Counted from the stretch's first letter, positions 28,783-39,620 are shown. The stretch: 64,000 bases of DNA from Enterococcus lacertideformus (GCA_015680865.1 JADAKE010000008.1:99183-163182); one strand, 5' to 3'. A program made the numbers and translations. The notes: generated from the sequence alone by a model not told the origin.

Positions 28783-30666
28783 TTAAGAAACTGCTTCTTC
28801 TGAAAATTGACTATTGTATAAATCAGCATAGAATCCATCCTTATTCATCAACGCATCATGATTTCCAGTTTCAACAATAGAACCATGGTTCATCACAATG
28901 ATATTATCTGCGTCTCGTATCGTGGATAGACGGTGAGCGACAACAAAACTTGTTCGGTTTTCTAACAAGCGATTCATCGCTTTTTGGATCAATATTTCTG
29001 TACGTGTGTCAACACTTGAAGTTGCTTCATCGAGAATCAACACATCCGGATTAGCTAGAAATGCACGAGCAATCGTGATCAACTGACGCTGCCCTTGAGA
29101 GATATTGCTAGCATCTTCATTTAATACCGTGTTTGTAGCCTTCAGGCAATTTACAAACGAAATCATCTACATGAGCGGCTTTCGCAGCTTCAATCACTTG
29201 TTCCTTTGTTGCATCGTCATTACCATATTTGATATTGTCATAGATACGGTAAATAGCCAAGTATCTTGAAGGACCATTGAAAATTGAGCACGTAAATCAT
29301 CGCGAGAAAGATCCCTTGTGTCTACCCCGTCATAACGAATACTCCCACCAGAAACATCGTAGAATCGTTCTAGCAAGTTGATCAATGTCGTTTTACCAGC
29401 TCCAGTTGGCCCGACGATAGCCACCATTTCCCCTGGTTTGACGTCTAAGTTAAAATTAGTCATTAGTAGATTATCTTTTGTATAACCAAATTGGACATTT
29501 TCAAATCGGACTTTGTATGGCGTGTTCTCTTCAACAGGTAATCCAGATTTTTTATCTATCATTTCTTTTTCATCCAATACTTCGAAAACACGTTCAGCTG
29601 AAGCAACTGTTGATTGAATTGTATTCATCAAGCTAGCTAATTGCGTAATTGGTTGGGAAAATTGGGTCGTATATTGTAAGAATGCTTGCACATCCCCAAG
29701 TGTCATATTCCCATTGGCCACTTTTATTCCACCTAAAACGGCAACAAACACGTAGCCTAGGTTTTTAACAAAGTTCATCAGTGGCATGATGATAGCAGAA
29801 ATAAATTGGGCTTTCCAACCTGCTACATACAATTTTTGGTTTTCTTCTTCAAATACTTCTTGGTCTTTTTTTGTATGGTTGAAAGTTTTAACGATCGTAT
29901 GACCGCCATATGTTTCTTCTACTTGGTTATTTAAAAGTCCCAAACTCTTTTGTTGAGCCGCAAAGAAAATTTGTGATTTCGGTGCAATGATCATCACGAC
30001 GACTAAACTTAAAGGAATCATCAATAAAGCAACCAGTGTCAATTGCCAGCTGATAGAAAGCATCATTACAATAACACCGATCAAGGTTACCGCACTTGTC
30101 ACAAACTGTGTTAAGTTTTGTTGGAGTGTGCTGGCGATATTATCCATATCATTAATTGCTCGAGACATGATGTCACCATTTGTGTGCGTATCGTAATAAG
30201 AAATGGGTACTCGATTCATTTTTGCTTCTAAATCGTGTCGTAACTCATAAACTGTACGTTGTGACACGCGAGTCATGATGAATTGTTGCAAAAAGTTAAA
30301 GATAGCAGATATCAAGTACATGACAATCACTGTAGCAATGATTTGAGCAATTTTATCAAAGTCTATTGGGAATTTAGAAATTTGTTGTCCCGCTTGCATT
30401 TGTTTTGCTCAAGCCATGACACCTTTAAAAATTTCAGTTGTTGCTTTCCCTAAAACTTTCGGTGTTTGTATTTGGAAAATGACAGCAGCGATCGCTAATA
30501 GAAATACCGCCATGATTGCAATCATTCGTTTTGACATGTAGCCAAATAAACGCTTCACTGTGCCCCAAAAATTCCTTGCTTTTTCCCCTTTTGCACCAAT
30601 GTTTCTACCTGGACCATGTCCACCGACCATCGGACGTTGAGAAGGTTTGGTATTTCCTTTACTCAT
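28783..30666 (-). pseudogene. ABC multidrug exporter subunit B, two frameshifts and one nonsense
   Basis: The protein starts at ATG 30666, overlapping the partner gene by 4 bases. TGA at 30409-30411 interrupts KGVMA-stop-AKQMQ. Then come the six-helix membrane domain and Walker A (GPTGAGKTTL), followed by a frameshift after DTWLFT (near 29255) that fits a 4-base loss. A short stretch in another frame ([15 protein letters not shown]) follows, then a second frameshift near 29120-29135 (an extra A in GGCTACAAACACGG). The last frame carries the signature SQGQRQ and Walker [11 protein letters not shown]. This would be the catalytically canonical half of a heterodimeric BmrCD/EfrAB-like exporter. 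Full length would be about 628 residues. It is clearly inactivated as written. Confidence 0.88.
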
Positions 30667-32390
30667 GCTAGATCCTCCTCTCTTAATTGTGAATGAACAA
30701 TTTCTTGATAAGTCTCATTCGTTTTAAGCAAGACGTCATGGGTGCCTTTTCCAACTAGTTTTCCTTCATCAATTACAAGAATTGTATCAGAATCCATCAC
30801 CGTACTTACACGTTGTGCCACAAGTACTGTAATACTTTCTTTCATGTTTTGTTTCAATGCTTGTCGTAATTTCGCATCTGTTTTGAAATCCAAGGCAGAA
30901 AAAGAATCATCAAATACATAAATATCTGCTGATTTCACTAAGGCACGTGCAATCGCTAACCGTTGTCTTTGACCACCAGAAAAATTACCGCCACCTTGTT
31001 CAACGTGACTATCTAAGCCATTCTCCATTTCTGAAACAAAATCTTTTGCTTGAGCAATTTCTAATGCTTTCCAAATCATTTCATCAGTCGCATCAGCTTT
31101 CCCATATTGCATATTTTCTCTGATCGTACCCGAAAATAGAGTTGCTTTTTGTTGTACAAATCCCATTAATTCACGTAAATTATGCTGCGTCATATCCGTG
31201 ATACTGATGCCATTGATTTTGATCGTTCCAGATTCTACGTCATATAAACGAGGGATCAGATTCACTAAAGTCGTTTTACCAGAACCAGTACCACCGATGA
31301 TTGCGACGATCTCACCAGATTTAGCTGAAAAATCGATATCTTCTAGTGCTAACTTCTCTGCTCCGTGGTAACGATAGTTCACATGCTCAAAAGAAATTGT
31401 CGCATCTTTTCCTGCTTGTTCCACTTCGATTCGTTGTTCAGGATCAGTAATTTTCACTTCTTCATCTAATACTTCGTTGATACGTTCAGCAGAAGCTTGT
31501 GCTCGGGGTACCATGATAAAAATAGCTGAAAGCATCATAAAGCTGATCAAAATCTGCATTGCATAGGTCATAAATGCAATCAAATTTCCGACTTCTAATG
31601 TCATATCTGCTATGTAGTGCCCGCCAAACCAAGTAATTGCGACATTTGTTCCACTCATAATCAATGTCATCATCGGCATCATCAATGCAACAATCGTATT
31701 TACCTTGATTGCATTATTTGTGTAATCTTTATTCGCTAAATCAAAGCGATTTTCTTCAAAACGTGTTTTATCAAATGCACGAATAACTCTTACACCAGTT
31801 AGTCCCTCACGAAATACTAAATTCAATCGGTCAGTTTTCTTTTGCATGCTTTTGAATAATGGTACTGCAAAATACATGATTCCACCAATTAGTACTAGCA
31901 TGACTGGGATAACAACTAAAAAGATTTTTGTTAATTCATGATCTTTTTGATAAGCAAGAAAACTTGCACCAACCAATGTAATCTGTGCAGTGATCATCAT
32001 TCTTAAAAACATTTGTGTGACCATTTGAATTTGGGTAACATCATTGGTCGTACGAGTAATCAAAGAAGCTGTCCCATATTTGTCAAAAGCATCTTTTGAT
32101 AAACTCTCAGATTTTTTATAGACATAAGTCCGTAATTGTTTTCCTAGTTTTTGTGACTCACGTGTTGCAAAAAAAGTATTCGCAATCGCTGCAAAAACAC
32201 TAATCAAAGAAAAACCAATCATGACAAACCCTGTGTGCCAGATATAATCAACATCACCTTGTGCGACTCCTTTATCAATAATATTTGATGTAAGTGTCGG
32301 TAAATAAAGGTCTGCAAGAACTTGGACAACCATGAATAATGCAGCCACAATAGCTGAAGTCATTGAAATCCGTTTGACGATTTTTAGCAT
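30663..32390 (-). CDS. ABC multidrug exporter subunit A (degenerate-site half)
   Basis: The protein has 575 residues: six membrane helices, then a nucleotide-binding domain with Walker A GGTGSGKTTL, signature NFSGGQRQR and Walker B VFDDSFSALD. The residue after the Walker B Asp is Asp instead of the catalytic Glu. This is the known mark of the degenerate half in heterodimeric exporters such as BmrC and EfrA, so the active half should be the neighbouring, broken gene. It overlaps that gene by 4 bases and follows the TetR gene by 14 bases, so the three form one operon. The frame is intact. Confidence 0.92.
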   Translation of the reverse strand: MLKIVKRISMTSAIVAALFMVVQVLADLYLPTLTSNIIDKGVAQGDVDYIWHTGFVMIGFSLISVFAAIANTFFATRESQKLGKQLRTYVYKKSESLSKDAFDKYGTASLITRTTNDVTQIQMVTQMFLRMMITAQITLVGASFLAYQKDHELTKIFLVVIPVMLVLIGGIMYFAVPLFKSMQKKTDRLNLVFREGLTGVRVIRAFDKTRFEENRFDLANKDYTNNAIKVNTIVALMMPMMTLIMSGTNVAITWFGGHYIADMTLEVGNLIAFMTYAMQILISFMMLSAIFIMVPRAQASAERINEVLDEEVKITDPEQRIEVEQAGKDATISFEHVNYRYHGAEKLALEDIDFSAKSGEIVAIIGGTGSGKTTLVNLIPRLYDVESGTIKINGISITDMTQHNLRELMGFVQQKATLFSGTIRENMQYGKADATDEMIWKALEIAQAKDFVSEMENGLDSHVEQGGGNFSGGQRQRLAIARALVKSADIYVFDDSFSALDFKTDAKLRQALKQNMKESITVLVAQRVSTVMDSDTILVIDEGKLVGKGTHDVLLKTNETYQEIVHSQLREEDLA

Positions 32391-32404
32391 ATAATCCCCT
32401 CTTT

Positions 32405-33049
32405 CTATTTCGATACACCGTTCTTCAACCAGGATAATTTTAATTTAAATTCTGCAATCACCTGCTCGATAGAGTAATTTTCTGATTTTGAAAATGATTT
32501 ATAGGCATGAGCAATCGTGGTAAATACTGTATTCATGATTAATTGGATCAGTAGCTCCATTTCTTGGTCATTTTTTACTTTAAGCGTCGTCCGATCAATC
32601 AATTCAATCAATTCTTTTGCTTCTTGTTTATATTTTTCATGTGGCTTATGTTGCTCATTTTTTGTATGTGGTACAACTTTACGAGAAGCGCGATAATCCA
32701 TGTTCATGAACAGATTTCGATAAAACGAAGCATTTTCTCCAACTAAAATCTCCCGAATCATTTTAGTAAAGTAACGTTCGAAACCTTTAAAGAGATCACC
32801 ATTTACTTCTTTCATCAATTGCATCATGTCTCTTGAACCATCACGTCTCACTGTTTCAAAGTAGTAATAATAAAGGTCTTCTTTATCTTCAAAATATTGA
32901 TAGAAACTGCCTCTAGGAATTTCAGCGATTTTTACAATATTTGCAATCGAAGCTTCCTTTAATGGGACTCTAGAAAATTCAATTCTAGCGGCTTCTAACA
33001 ATCGTTTCTTTTTTTCTTCAGGTAGATGAAAAAAAGTTTGTGTAGGCAT
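32405..33049 (-). CDS. TetR/AcrR-family regulator of the exporter operon
   Basis: The protein has 214 residues. The N-terminal TetR helix-turn-helix spans about residues 12-58 (KKRLLEAARIEFSRVPLKEA, IVKIAEIPRGSFYQYFEDKEDLYYYYFE). The C-terminal all-helical ligand domain is divergent, as usual. It is first in an operon with the two ABC exporter genes. Upstream lies a pair of abutting 15-bp palindromes that fit an autoregulatory operator. The ribosome binding site AGGAGGACA precedes ATG 33049. The frame is intact. Confidence 0.9.
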   Translation of the reverse strand: MPTQTFFHLPEEKKKRLLEAARIEFSRVPLKEASIANIVKIAEIPRGSFYQYFEDKEDLYYYYFETVRRDGSRDMMQLMKEVNGDLFKGFERYFTKMIREILVGENASFYRNLFMNMDYRASRKVVPHTKNEQHKPHEKYKQEAKELIELIDRTTLKVKNDQEMELLIQLIMNTVFTTIAHAYKSFSKSENYSIEQVIAEFKLKLSWLKNGVSK

Positions 33050-33071
33050 TGTCCTCCTCCTTTCTACAATA

Positions 33072-33101
33072 ATGACACATCGTCATATGACACTATGTCA
33101 T
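33072..33101. promoter_or_regulatory. Twin-palindrome candidate TetR operator
   Basis: Two abutting 15-bp sites, ATGACACATCGTCAT (33072-33086) and ATGACACTATGTCAT (33087-33101), both fit ATGAC-N5-GTCAT. They lie 23 bases upstream of the TetR start and in the divergent region shared with the azoreductase gene. The pairing matches dimer-of-dimers binding known for QacR/TetR-type repressors. Confidence 0.7.
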
Positions 33102-33231
33102 TATAGCACCATCTAATAGATTTGCAATACATTTACAATACATTTTCATATTTTTTTCATAAAAAATTCAAAAAATTATTTATCGAAAAACTACCTTAAA
33201 AAAACTTGATAGCCTTTTTGCTTTCAAGTAA

Positions 33232-33900
<669 letters not shown>

Positions 33901-33994
33901 TTAAATCAATTTAAGGATAAAACAACAGAATTTTTTCACTCTTTATTGATTAGTGGACATTCAATACATTGCCCTCTGGTTCATACACAACACA

Positions 33995-34037
33995 AAAAGG
34001 ATAAACACAAGAGAAATAAGAGTGTGTTTATCCTTTT
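33995..34037. terminator. Bidirectional terminator between azoA and AI-2E transporter gene
   Basis: A perfect 15-bp stem, AAAAGGATAAACACA (33995-34009) with TGTGTTTATCCTTTT (34023-34037). A-rich and T-rich flanks suit both of the converging genes. Confidence 0.8.
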
Positions 34038-34087
34038 GAATCATTGCCTAAATGATTGTTAGCCACATTACAAACGGATGCGATTAT

Positions 34088-35218
34088 TTAGTTCTCCGAG
34101 TCAGAAACTTCTATTTCTTTCTTGTTTTTTTCCTCATACAAGCTCGAAATCGTTGTATACCATTCAAAAATATGTGTGATGACTACTTTTGCTGCTGCAT
34201 ATACGGGTATCCCTAAAACAACACCGATAATTCCAAATAATTTCCCCGAAGTTAATAAAACTAATAAAATCGTCACTGGATGAATCGCTAACTGATTCCC
34301 TAAAACTAATGGTGAAATCAATCGTCCCTCAATCGTTTGTTCTAAAGCAGAAACGATCAATACTTTGATCAACATAGCAGGTCTTGCCACGATCCCTAAA
34401 AATACAGCAATAATACCTAAAGTGACCGCATAATCTAAGCCAATGATCGCAAAACCAATCATAAACATAATTGCCACAGCAAAAGCTACCGTTAATTGCC
34501 CCCGTATATAAGAAGAAACCTGTGCATTCATTTCAATTAACACTTTCAAGGTTGGTTTGCGCATACGAGTCGGTAAAAAACTAACGAAATAAGGGGCTAA
34601 TTTTTTTCCATCTTTTAACAAATAAAAAAGGATGAACGGCATGGTCACTATAGCCACAATAATCGTCGCTACCGCTCCTACAAAACTTCCTAAGCTTTGA
34701 ACTGTACTTTTAGAAATATCTTGGAGCATTTCTCCTGCTGAATTTATGAATTTGTCACCAGCAGTTTCTAACTGTTCTCTAAATTGATTAAACAATGGGT
34801 CTCTTAGTATCTCTGTTAGTTTATTATCAATGGTGTCCACATATTGCGGAAAATTGTTGATAAAACTAATTGTCTGCTCTTGAATTTTAGGAATGATCAC
34901 TACTATCCCCCAAACAATCAAAGCAACTACTGATACAAATAACCCAATGATACTTTACAGCCTTGGAATTTGTCGCTTTTCCAAATAATCGACGACTGGG
35001 TTCATAAGGTAATATAAAATCCCTGCTAAAATAATCGGTAACCCGACTATAGCTAAAAACGCCCAGATCGGCGCAAATAAATAGGATACTTTTGTAAATA
35101 AAAAGACGATCAATAAAATCAAGAGTACAACTAATAACGCAGTGACAAATTGATTGTTTAAAAACCATCGCCAAAACCAAGAAACAGGTTTTGAACGTTT
35201 ATTCTTCCCTTCCATCAT
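34088..35218 (-). pseudogene. AI-2E family transporter with in-frame TAA
   Basis: From ATG 35218 (a second ATG follows at once) there are two or three membrane helices up to KRQIPRL, then TAA at 34955-34957. The same frame continues SIIGLFVSVVALIVWGIVVIIP and the rest of the eight-helix AI-2E/TqsA-like domain (LYYLMNPVVDYLEKR, TVTMPFILFYLLKDG-type segment, GIPVYAAAKVV). CAA or AAA to TAA would explain the stop. Members export small molecules or act as Na+/H+ antiporters; the substrate here is unknown. Full length would be 376 residues, normal. It ends in an acidic/basic tail. Confidence 0.87.
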
Positions 35219-35223
35219 CCCAC

Positions 35224-35577
35224 CTACTTATATTCGATTTGTGTGCCAACATGAATCTCTGGTAACTGGTATGGCGCTAAATAAATACCATTTGCAATAC
35301 TACTTTCTGTAGAATAGTGATCAAAGATCAACGTAACATGTCCAACTGTATTTAAATTTTCATTGGCCATTGTTCCTACATGCTCAATCGTATATTCTTG
35401 TTGGTCAAAAGAGATAACACCTTCTTTGCTTAAAGAAAATGTCTCTTTTGAGGTAATTTCTTGGATTACCGAATAGTTACGTAAGGTAGAAGTCGCTGTT
35501 TGATCAAATAATATCAAGATTGGTTCTTGTTCACTTACAGCTTGTTCACCTATTTCTTTTATAGTTGCGTGAATCAT
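35224..35577 (-). CDS. PTS glucitol/sorbitol IIA-like protein
   Basis: From ATG 35577 (GGAG about 10 bases upstream) the protein has 117 residues with the small beta-barrel pattern of the Gut-family IIA domain (MIHATIKEIGEQAV ... VGHVTLIFDH ... ANGIYLAPYQLPEIHVGT). The candidate phosphorylated His is in VGHVTLIFD. An in-frame upstream start at 35634 lacks a ribosome binding site. There are no IIB/IIC genes nearby, so the IIA stands alone. It may regulate rather than transport. It is 5 bases from the AI-2E gene, so the two are co-transcribed. Confidence 0.75.
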   Translation of the reverse strand: MIHATIKEIGEQAVSEQEPILILFDQTATSTLRNYSVIQEITSKETFSLSKEGVISFDQQEYTIEHVGTMANENLNTVGHVTLIFDHYSTESSIANGIYLAPYQLPEIHVGTQIEYK

Positions 35578-35717
35578 CCCACTCGCTCCTTCGCTACAAA
35601 AATCTTTCTTAAAGTATATAAGTAAGTATAACATATTCTCTTTGATTAACCGTCATGAATCGATATGTGCTAAAATAAAAAAGAAACCTATTTCATCTAT
35701 TTTTAGGAGGGACAACG

Positions 35718-36749
35718 ATGGTAGAACAAATCATTTTGGGCACATACACAAGACGTGTAAGTGAAGGTATCTACACTATTGAATTAGACACCGAAAAAGA
35801 AGCAATTACTGGATTAAAGTTAGCGACAAGTGAAAACAGTCCAACTTATTTAGCAAAAAGTGTTGCTGGTAATCTTTATACTGTCACGAGCATTGATGGC
35901 TTAGGCGGAGTTGGTGCATATGGACAAGACTTCCATTTTTTGAATGCGGTAACAGAATCTGGAGCTCCTTTATGTTATGTAGCAGTTGATGAGCCACGCC
36001 AACTCGTTTATGGAGCAAATTATCATAAAGGTGAAGTCAATGTGTATCGCATTTTAGAAAATGGTGGTTTAGCAGCAACAGACGCTGTTTTCCACCAAGA
36101 AGACACTGGGCCACATAAAAACCAAGACCATGCGCACGTCCATTATACAGACTTAACACCGGATAACCGATTAGTCGTTTGTGATTTAGGAACTGACCGT
36201 GTTTACACCTATGATGTTTCTAAAGAAGGCAAATTATCAATCGTTTCTGAATTTATGACAGAGCCAGGAACAGGGCCTCGTCATCTTGTTTTTCATCCTG
36301 AAGATGGAACGTTCGCTTATCTTTTCGGAGAACTATACAGTACCGTACGAGTGTTATCTTATGATAAAGAACAAGGTACATTTGAGGAAAAACAAAAAAT
36401 CAGTACGTTGCCTGAAGACTTCAAAGAAGAAAATGGTGGTGCTGCAATTTGTATTTCAAAAGATGGACGTTTCGTCTATGCTTCAAATCGTGGCCACAAC
36501 TCTATTGCCGTCTTTGCGGTCTCTGAAGAAGATCGAACCTTGAAACGCATCCAAATAATTGCTACAGAAGGTGATTTCCCTAGAGATTTCGCTTTGAGTC
36601 CTGATAATAACTATGTGGTATGCGCCAATCAAAATACTGATAATCTCACTCTCTACTATCGTCATGAGGATACCGGATTACTAGAATTACGCCAAAAAGA
36701 TATTTATGCGCCAGAATGCGTTTGTGTCTATTTTGATTCAAAGGAGTAG
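35718..36749 (+). CDS. Lactonase-family seven-bladed beta-propeller (6-phosphogluconolactonase-like)
   Basis: The protein has 343 residues. Repeated propeller strands include LGTYTRRVSEGIYTIEL, GANYHKGEVNVYRI, TDLTPDNRLVVCDLGTDRVYTY and GAAICISKDGRFVYASNRGHNSIAVF, with conserved HPxGxxxY-like and SNRGHNS signatures of YbhE/Pgl lactonases. It probably hydrolyses 6-phosphogluconolactone in the pentose phosphate pathway, but some family members act on other lactones. The ribosome binding site AGGAGGGAC precedes ATG 35718. It is followed after 3 bases by a 53-residue gene. The frame is intact. Confidence 0.88.
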   Translation: MVEQIILGTYTRRVSEGIYTIELDTEKEAITGLKLATSENSPTYLAKSVAGNLYTVTSIDGLGGVGAYGQDFHFLNAVTESGAPLCYVAVDEPRQLVYGANYHKGEVNVYRILENGGLAATDAVFHQEDTGPHKNQDHAHVHYTDLTPDNRLVVCDLGTDRVYTYDVSKEGKLSIVSEFMTEPGTGPRHLVFHPEDGTFAYLFGELYSTVRVLSYDKEQGTFEEKQKISTLPEDFKEENGGAAICISKDGRFVYASNRGHNSIAVFAVSEEDRTLKRIQIIATEGDFPRDFALSPDNNYVVCANQNTDNLTLYYRHEDTGLLELRQKDIYAPECVCVYFDSKE

Positions 36750-36752
36750 CTA

Positions 36753-36914
36753 ATGAAGAAAGAAGAAATACTTGAACGTTTAAGAGCAGACTTAGAGATT
36801 CCTTTTTTCCAAGGAAAACTTGAAGACAAGGACTACAGTGAAGAGGACTATCAAAAACTAAAAAATGACCTCATAAACTATTTCGACGACTATGTAAGAA
36901 ATATCGAAAACTAA
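36753..36914 (+). CDS. Small acidic protein, unknown
   Basis: The protein has 53 residues, begins MKKEEILERLRADLEIPFFQ and ends VRNIEN. The start at 36753 is preceded by AAAGGAG, which overlaps the stop of the lactonase gene (36747-36749), so it is translationally linked. It is acidic and helix-rich with no Cys or membrane segment. No family is recognised. Good codon structure and a proper ribosome binding site make it a real gene despite its size. Confidence 0.75.
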   Translation: MKKEEILERLRADLEIPFFQGKLEDKDYSEEDYQKLKNDLINYFDDYVRNIEN

Positions 36915-37221
36915 ACGTTTGTAAATATTATTCTGAAAAAAGACTGAGTATGGGACAAACACCTATGAGGGGCATACCCCTCATAGGTGTTTGTCCCATA
37001 CTCGATTTTTTTAATACTATCATTATTACTAAAAGTATACAAAAAAACCGACGAGTTGGTTAGGCTCGACGGCAAAGGCGAATTACTAAATAATGTAATT
37101 CAATAAGATTGTTGTTGGTTTCAGGTTCCTATTCATAATAAATGATTTTACATATATTATCATAAAAATAATATGATATTTAAATTAAATAACTCTATTT
37201 TTTTCAACATATTAGTTTCAC
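36915..37221. other. Intergenic region with giant hairpin
   Basis: The 27-bp perfect hairpin at 36946-37003 is listed separately. After it there is about 220 bases of AT-rich sequence in which I see no gene or regulatory site. Confidence 0.6.
36946..37003 (+). terminator. 27-bp perfect hairpin followed by T-run
   Basis: Arms 36946-36972 (GAGTATGGGACAAACACC then TATGAGGGG) and 36977-37003 are exact reverse complements around the loop CATA. The T-run GATTTTTTT follows at once. It can terminate the lactonase operon, but 27 bp is unusually long. The first 15 bases of the arm, TGAGTATGGGACAAA-like, recur at about 63784, so the arm is part of a dispersed repeat. Confidence 0.85.
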
Positions 37222-37656
37222 TTATTTTTTTAATAATAAATTGGTCATTTTTTGGATCGCTGCAGAAATATTTTCTGTAGCTTCATCTTGTTTTTCTTCT
37301 GAGGCATCAAACAGAACACTATCTACCCCTGTTTCTACTTGAAGACTTTGAATCATTTCTTCGCAACCAGCGACATAAGAAAGATAGGCTTTTTCAAATT
37401 TTTTATGAATCCCCATAACTTTTGCTGGTGGGCGTAACTGACCGATTTTTTTCAATATTATTCGGTATTTCTTGGTTCCCTCTTCAAATAAATTAATAAT
37501 TTCAACCAATTCTTCTGCTGTCAATTCATTTGTTTTTTTCTGATCGATCGCTTCTCTAATCACTTGATATTTTGGATGCATCTGTTCACCGATTTCTTCT
37601 GTTTCCTTAACCATCCGGTCAACTGATTGTACATAGTAACCAATATTTGGTAGCAT
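37222..37656 (-). CDS. Helical cytosolic protein, unknown
   Basis: The protein has 144 residues, is almost entirely helical and is rich in Glu/Lys. Example stretches are SVDRMVKETEEIGEQM, LVEIINLFEEGTKKYRIIL and FEKAYLSYVAGCEEMIQSL. There is no signal peptide or membrane segment. The ribosome binding site GGAAGAAAAAATG is close to ATG 37656. It is located next to the LTA-synthase-like gene on the same strand (95-base gap). Families of this kind (helical bundles of about 145 residues) are often annotated as hypothetical in Enterococcus. No function is inferred. Confidence 0.7.
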   Translation of the reverse strand: MLPNIGYYVQSVDRMVKETEEIGEQMHPKYQVIREAIDQKKTNELTAEELVEIINLFEEGTKKYRIILKKIGQLRPPAKVMGIHKKFEKAYLSYVAGCEEMIQSLQVETGVDSVLFDASEEKQDEATENISAAIQKMTNLLLKK

Positions 37657-37751
37657 TTTTTCTTCCTACTTTCCATTTTATTTCTCTTTTATTTTACCTG
37701 TTTTCCACAAAAATGGATAGGCTGTCTTCCTTATAAAAATTAGGTTTCTCT

Positions 37752-39620
37752 TTATTTTTCAAAAAATTGGTTCTTCAAACTATATTGTTTTCCTGATAAG
37801 ATGTCATATTGAATCATTTCGTATGCCTTATATAGTTCTTCTTGCTTCTTGTTTAACTGTAATTCTTTATACCATTGGCCTGCTTGATAATATAATCCTC
37901 TCTCAAAAGCAGGTAGTTCTTGTTCCAGTGATAATAACAATTGATAAAATCCAGTCGTAGTTTGGTCCGCCAGTTCCATTAGCTTTGCCGTAAAATAAAA
38001 TGGACTTGTGACTACATTTTGAGCTTGACTTTTTGCCAAATTCCTTTGATTATCAAACATCAAAAATTGTGTTTCATGCAATGTCTGTTTGTCATTTTTT
38101 TCTTGAATTTCCTTTGAATAAATACCTGGCAAATGATCTCCCCAGAAAACAACTAAAGTCCTTCTAGGAACCTTCTTTAATTCTTCCGTAAATTTTTTTA
38201 ACGCTTGACTACTATAAGAAATATCTTGCAAATAATTTTTTAAACTACTTACGCCACTATCATCAGCTGTTTTAACTGAGTACTCTAAGTCAGTATATTT
38301 CCCAACATAAGGCATATGTGTTTGCATAGTCACTAGATGGATAAATTGAGGGGACTCCTCTTTTTTCAAAAGATCTATTACTTCTTTATAAGCAGATTGA
38401 TCAGAAATATAAGGATTATCCTCAATTGTATCCGTGTAAGACATCGTATTCTCGCTGATAAAATCATCAAAACCTAAAATATTATAAACATCTTTTCGTT
38501 TATACATTGATGTATTATAAGGATGGATGGCAGTCGTACGATAATCTTGGGCACGTAATGTTGAAACAATAGAAGGTAGTTGTTTCATTTTAGGGACCAT
38601 CATTGTGTACGGCGTAGTCAGCTGCGCATTGAATAGCGCCATTGAAAAACCAGTGAGTGCTTCAAATTCAATATTAGCTGTCCCTCCCCCATAGTTTTGC
38701 GAAAGCATGTTTCCACTATATGTTTGGTTAGCAATTGAGTAGTAATCTGCTAAAGGCGCTCCTGTCACCTCTACACCGTTTAATCGACTTGGATCCGAGA
38801 AGCTTTCACTCATAACATAAATGATATTGGGCTGTTCCGCTAAAGCCATTTTATTTTTTTCATCTGCTAATTTCTGATATTGTGTAGTAATCTCGGTTAT
38901 TTTTGCTTCCGAATACCCTTCTGGTTCTTCCATAGGATCAATGTTCAAATTATATAAAAAACCACCAATAAATCCGGTATTATAGTAATTCATTTTCTGA
39001 CTATAGGGGATCCACAAAGCTGTTTTATTATAGGCTTTGCGCAACAAATTATTTGGATTATTGAAATTACTAATATAAATGAGCGATAAAATAGTAGTAA
39101 TCAACGTAACTATTCTTATCGCTTGGAATTTTCTTGTTTTTTTAAAGCTACGATAAATTGACCAAATCCCACCAGTCACAACAAAGGCTACTAATCCTAA
39201 TAATAGATAAAATAATACTGAATCCGTCATATCTTTTAATAAGCCAAACTCTGTAATCATTTTTAAATCATCAGGATAAATCGGTTCTTGTCGATAACTC
39301 ATTTTTAAATAATCAGCATAACCAAGAATCCCTATCCCAACTAAATATAAACCTGTCCCAAAAAGAAAAGAGCCAAGTAATGATACTAAAAAAAGAAACA
39401 AGGTGAATAAAACAAGACAAGACAAAAAAAACTTTTCAGTATGCCATGAAAAAGCAAACTTCAATGCTAAATCAACGGAAAAGTTATTTTGACACCACTG
39501 TAAATATAAGTTACTCAATACAATGATGAAGACCGTACTCATAACGATCAATGCGTATTTCAAACTATTTCTTTGTTTAAAAGATAGTTTATTCAAACAA
39601 TTATTTATGTGTCTTTTCAA
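37752..39620 (-). CDS. LTA synthase family sulfatase (phosphoglycerol transferase-like)
   Basis: The protein has 622 residues. Five membrane helices lie in the first about 215 residues. An extracellular alkaline-phosphatase/sulfatase domain follows, with metal-ligand ESFSDPSRL, nucleophile Thr in YGGGTANIEFEALTG, and FWGDHLPG plus a late His region. This is the LtaS/PgpA class that adds glycerol-phosphate to glycolipids or surface polymers. The C-terminal part (about 560-622) is an unusual helical tail (LYYQAGQWYKELQLNKKQEE). It is intact. It may be a second, non-essential LtaS-like enzyme, since no ltaS context is visible. Confidence 0.85.
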   Translation of the reverse strand: MKRHINNCLNKLSFKQRNSLKYALIVMSTVFIIVLSNLYLQWCQNNFSVDLALKFAFSWHTEKFFLSCLVLFTLFLFLVSLLGSFLFGTGLYLVGIGILGYADYLKMSYRQEPIYPDDLKMITEFGLLKDMTDSVLFYLLLGLVAFVVTGGIWSIYRSFKKTRKFQAIRIVTLITTILSLIYISNFNNPNNLLRKAYNKTALWIPYSQKMNYYNTGFIGGFLYNLNIDPMEEPEGYSEAKITEITTQYQKLADEKNKMALAEQPNIIYVMSESFSDPSRLNGVEVTGAPLADYYSIANQTYSGNMLSQNYGGGTANIEFEALTGFSMALFNAQLTTPYTMMVPKMKQLPSIVSTLRAQDYRTTAIHPYNTSMYKRKDVYNILGFDDFISENTMSYTDTIEDNPYISDQSAYKEVIDLLKKEESPQFIHLVTMQTHMPYVGKYTDLEYSVKTADDSGVSSLKNYLQDISYSSQALKKFTEELKKVPRRTLVVFWGDHLPGIYSKEIQEKNDKQTLHETQFLMFDNQRNLAKSQAQNVVTSPFYFTAKLMELADQTTTGFYQLLLSLEQELPAFERGLYYQAGQWYKELQLNKKQEELYKAYEMIQYDILSGKQYSLKNQFFEK

